NCBI GenBank assembly: GCA_024636405.1
Contig: JAGXHC010000266.1
Location: 1-21,964, forward strand
Direction of reading: 5' to 3'
Length of the DNA stretch: 21,964 bases
DNA from: Sulfitobacter sp.
Lineage (GTDB): Bacteria; Pseudomonadota; Alphaproteobacteria; Rhodobacterales; Rhodobacteraceae
The position numbers were made by a program, and so were the translations under genes. Below, piece by piece: positions 21,264 through 21,964 of the stretch. The number at the start of each line of letters is the position of its first letter. Within the stretch, counting starts at the first letter, position 1. The notes beneath the pieces are model-generated. The model did not search any database, was not told where the DNA came from, and saw nothing but the letters and a program-made list of their open reading frames with translations.

Positions 21264-21964
21264 ATGGACAAATATCCCGATCAAAAACGCGCCGTGCAAT
21301 ATCTCTATCCGCCGATCGATCCGTTCGATCAGCGGATGCTGCCTGTTGGGCAGGGCCATGATATCTATGTGGAGCAATGCGGAAATCCCGATGGCATTCC
21401 GGTTGTGGTGTTGCACGGCGGTCCCGGTGGCGGGTGCAGCCCGACGATGCGGCGCTACTTTGATCCAAAGGTGTACCGCGTCATTCTGTTTGATCAACGT
21501 GGCTGTGGCCGGTCGCGGCCGCATGCGTCAGTGACGGACAATACCACCTGGCATCTGGTCGCGGATATCGAGATGATTCGCGCCGAGTTGAAAATTGACG
21601 GCTGGATCATATTTGGCGGCAGTTGGGGCGCTACGCTTGCGCTGATTTATGCGCAGACCCATCCAGAGGCTGTGCGCCATATTGTGTTGCGCGGCGTGTT
21701 TCTGATGACGCAGGCCGAATTGGATTGGTTCTATGGGGGCGGTGCCGGGAAGTTCTGGCCAGAAGTCTGGGCGCGCTTCATTGACCCGATTCCACTGGCC
21801 GAGCGTGACGACCTGATCGGTGCCTATCATCGGCGGCTGTTTTCCGGCGATATCCCGGTTGAACAAAAGTTCGCGCGCAACTGGGCCGGATGGGAAAACG
21901 CGTTGGCGTCCATCCATTCGTCTGGCGGTGGCCTGCATGAGGGGCCGTCCGATTATGCCCGCGC
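21264..21964 (+). CDS. pip: Prolyl iminopeptidase (proline iminopeptidase, S33), 5' part only
   Basis: The gene is open to the window end; 233 residues are visible. The start MDKYPDQKRAVQYLYPPIDPFDQRMLPVG and the motif HGGPGGGCSP (oxyanion region, about residues 51-60), DQRGCGRS and the nucleophile elbow GGSWGATLAL (about 110-119) identify the alpha/beta-hydrolase that removes N-terminal proline from peptides. The visible part covers the nucleophile serine and part of the cap region; the Asp and His of the triad would lie beyond the window. The ATG has AGGG about 6 bases upstream. The missing 3' end is an effect of the window cut. Confidence 0.93.
   Translation, partial: MDKYPDQKRAVQYLYPPIDPFDQRMLPVGQGHDIYVEQCGNPDGIPVVVLHGGPGGGCSPTMRRYFDPKVYRVILFDQRGCGRSRPHASVTDNTTWHLVADIEMIRAELKIDGWIIFGGSWGATLALIYAQTHPEAVRHIVLRGVFLMTQAELDWFYGGGAGKFWPEVWARFIDPIPLAERDDLIGAYHRRLFSGDIPVEQKFARNWAGWENALASIHSSGGGLHEGPSDYAR

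Noticed and set aside
1..21964. Search for tRNA/rRNA genes, CRISPR repeats, insertion sequences, phage genes, toxin-antitoxin or defence systems
   Set aside because: None seen by eye. No direct repeat arrays, transposase motifs or integrase motifs are present; coding is continuous and uniform in style.

Overview
The window is high-GC chromosomal DNA, almost fully coding, and most likely from a marine Rhodobacteraceae (Roseobacter-group) alphaproteobacterium. This rests on protein style and on local gene orders such as comF-grxC-nit next to ubiG, a ferrochelatase beside a secreted peptide of about 60 residues, and paired ABC half-transporters. The genus cannot be fixed from sequence alone. I see no rRNA, tRNA, CRISPR array, insertion sequence, phage gene or obvious foreign island. 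No gene-free stretch exceeds 300 bases; the longest are about 140-170 bases (4114-4262, 8788-8953, 15021-15187, 15800-15940).

Layout. 1-321 is the 3' end of a DUF7282-like protein gene, separated by a bidirectional hairpin from convergent argG (381-1604, minus). Divergent from argG are ilvA and a short-chain dehydrogenase (1730-3784). Next comes a divergent signalling pair: a stand-alone Hpt phosphotransfer protein (3781-4113, minus) and a receiver-PP2C phosphatase (4263-5540, plus), followed by a Nudix hydrolase (minus). 6058-8787 is a tightly overlapping plus-strand run: hslO (Hsp33), a CoA-type Nudix hydrolase and cca. 8954-13897 holds two paralogous ABC exporter half-transporters, overlapping by 4 bases, and an Fe-S-type RNA m5U methyltransferase. 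13984-15799 is an envelope block: an L,D-transpeptidase lipoprotein, a CAP-domain lipoprotein (minus) and a second, Tat-type L,D-transpeptidase. A secreted 60-residue peptide and a strong terminator follow. hemH and an NDUFAF5-like methyltransferase lie on the minus strand, head to head with a plus-strand operon comF-grxC-nit-marR. ubiG (minus) and the start of a prolyl iminopeptidase gene (plus, cut by the window end) close the window.

How the genes relate. Most are housekeeping: amino-acid synthesis, heme, ubiquinone, tRNA and rRNA maturation, and redox repair. The most suggestive groupings are the Hpt/REC-PP2C pair, which resembles the input side of an RbaY-type partner-switching system; glutaredoxin directly coupled to a Nit amidase (glutathione use and repair of deaminated glutathione); and the two L,D-transpeptidases flanking a CAP lipoprotein. 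I found no clear novel defence or biosynthetic system. The less-explained elements are the Hpt/phosphatase module, the methyltransferase whose SAM motif I is degenerate, the 60-residue secreted peptide and a possible 8-codon leader ORF upstream of the ABC pair.
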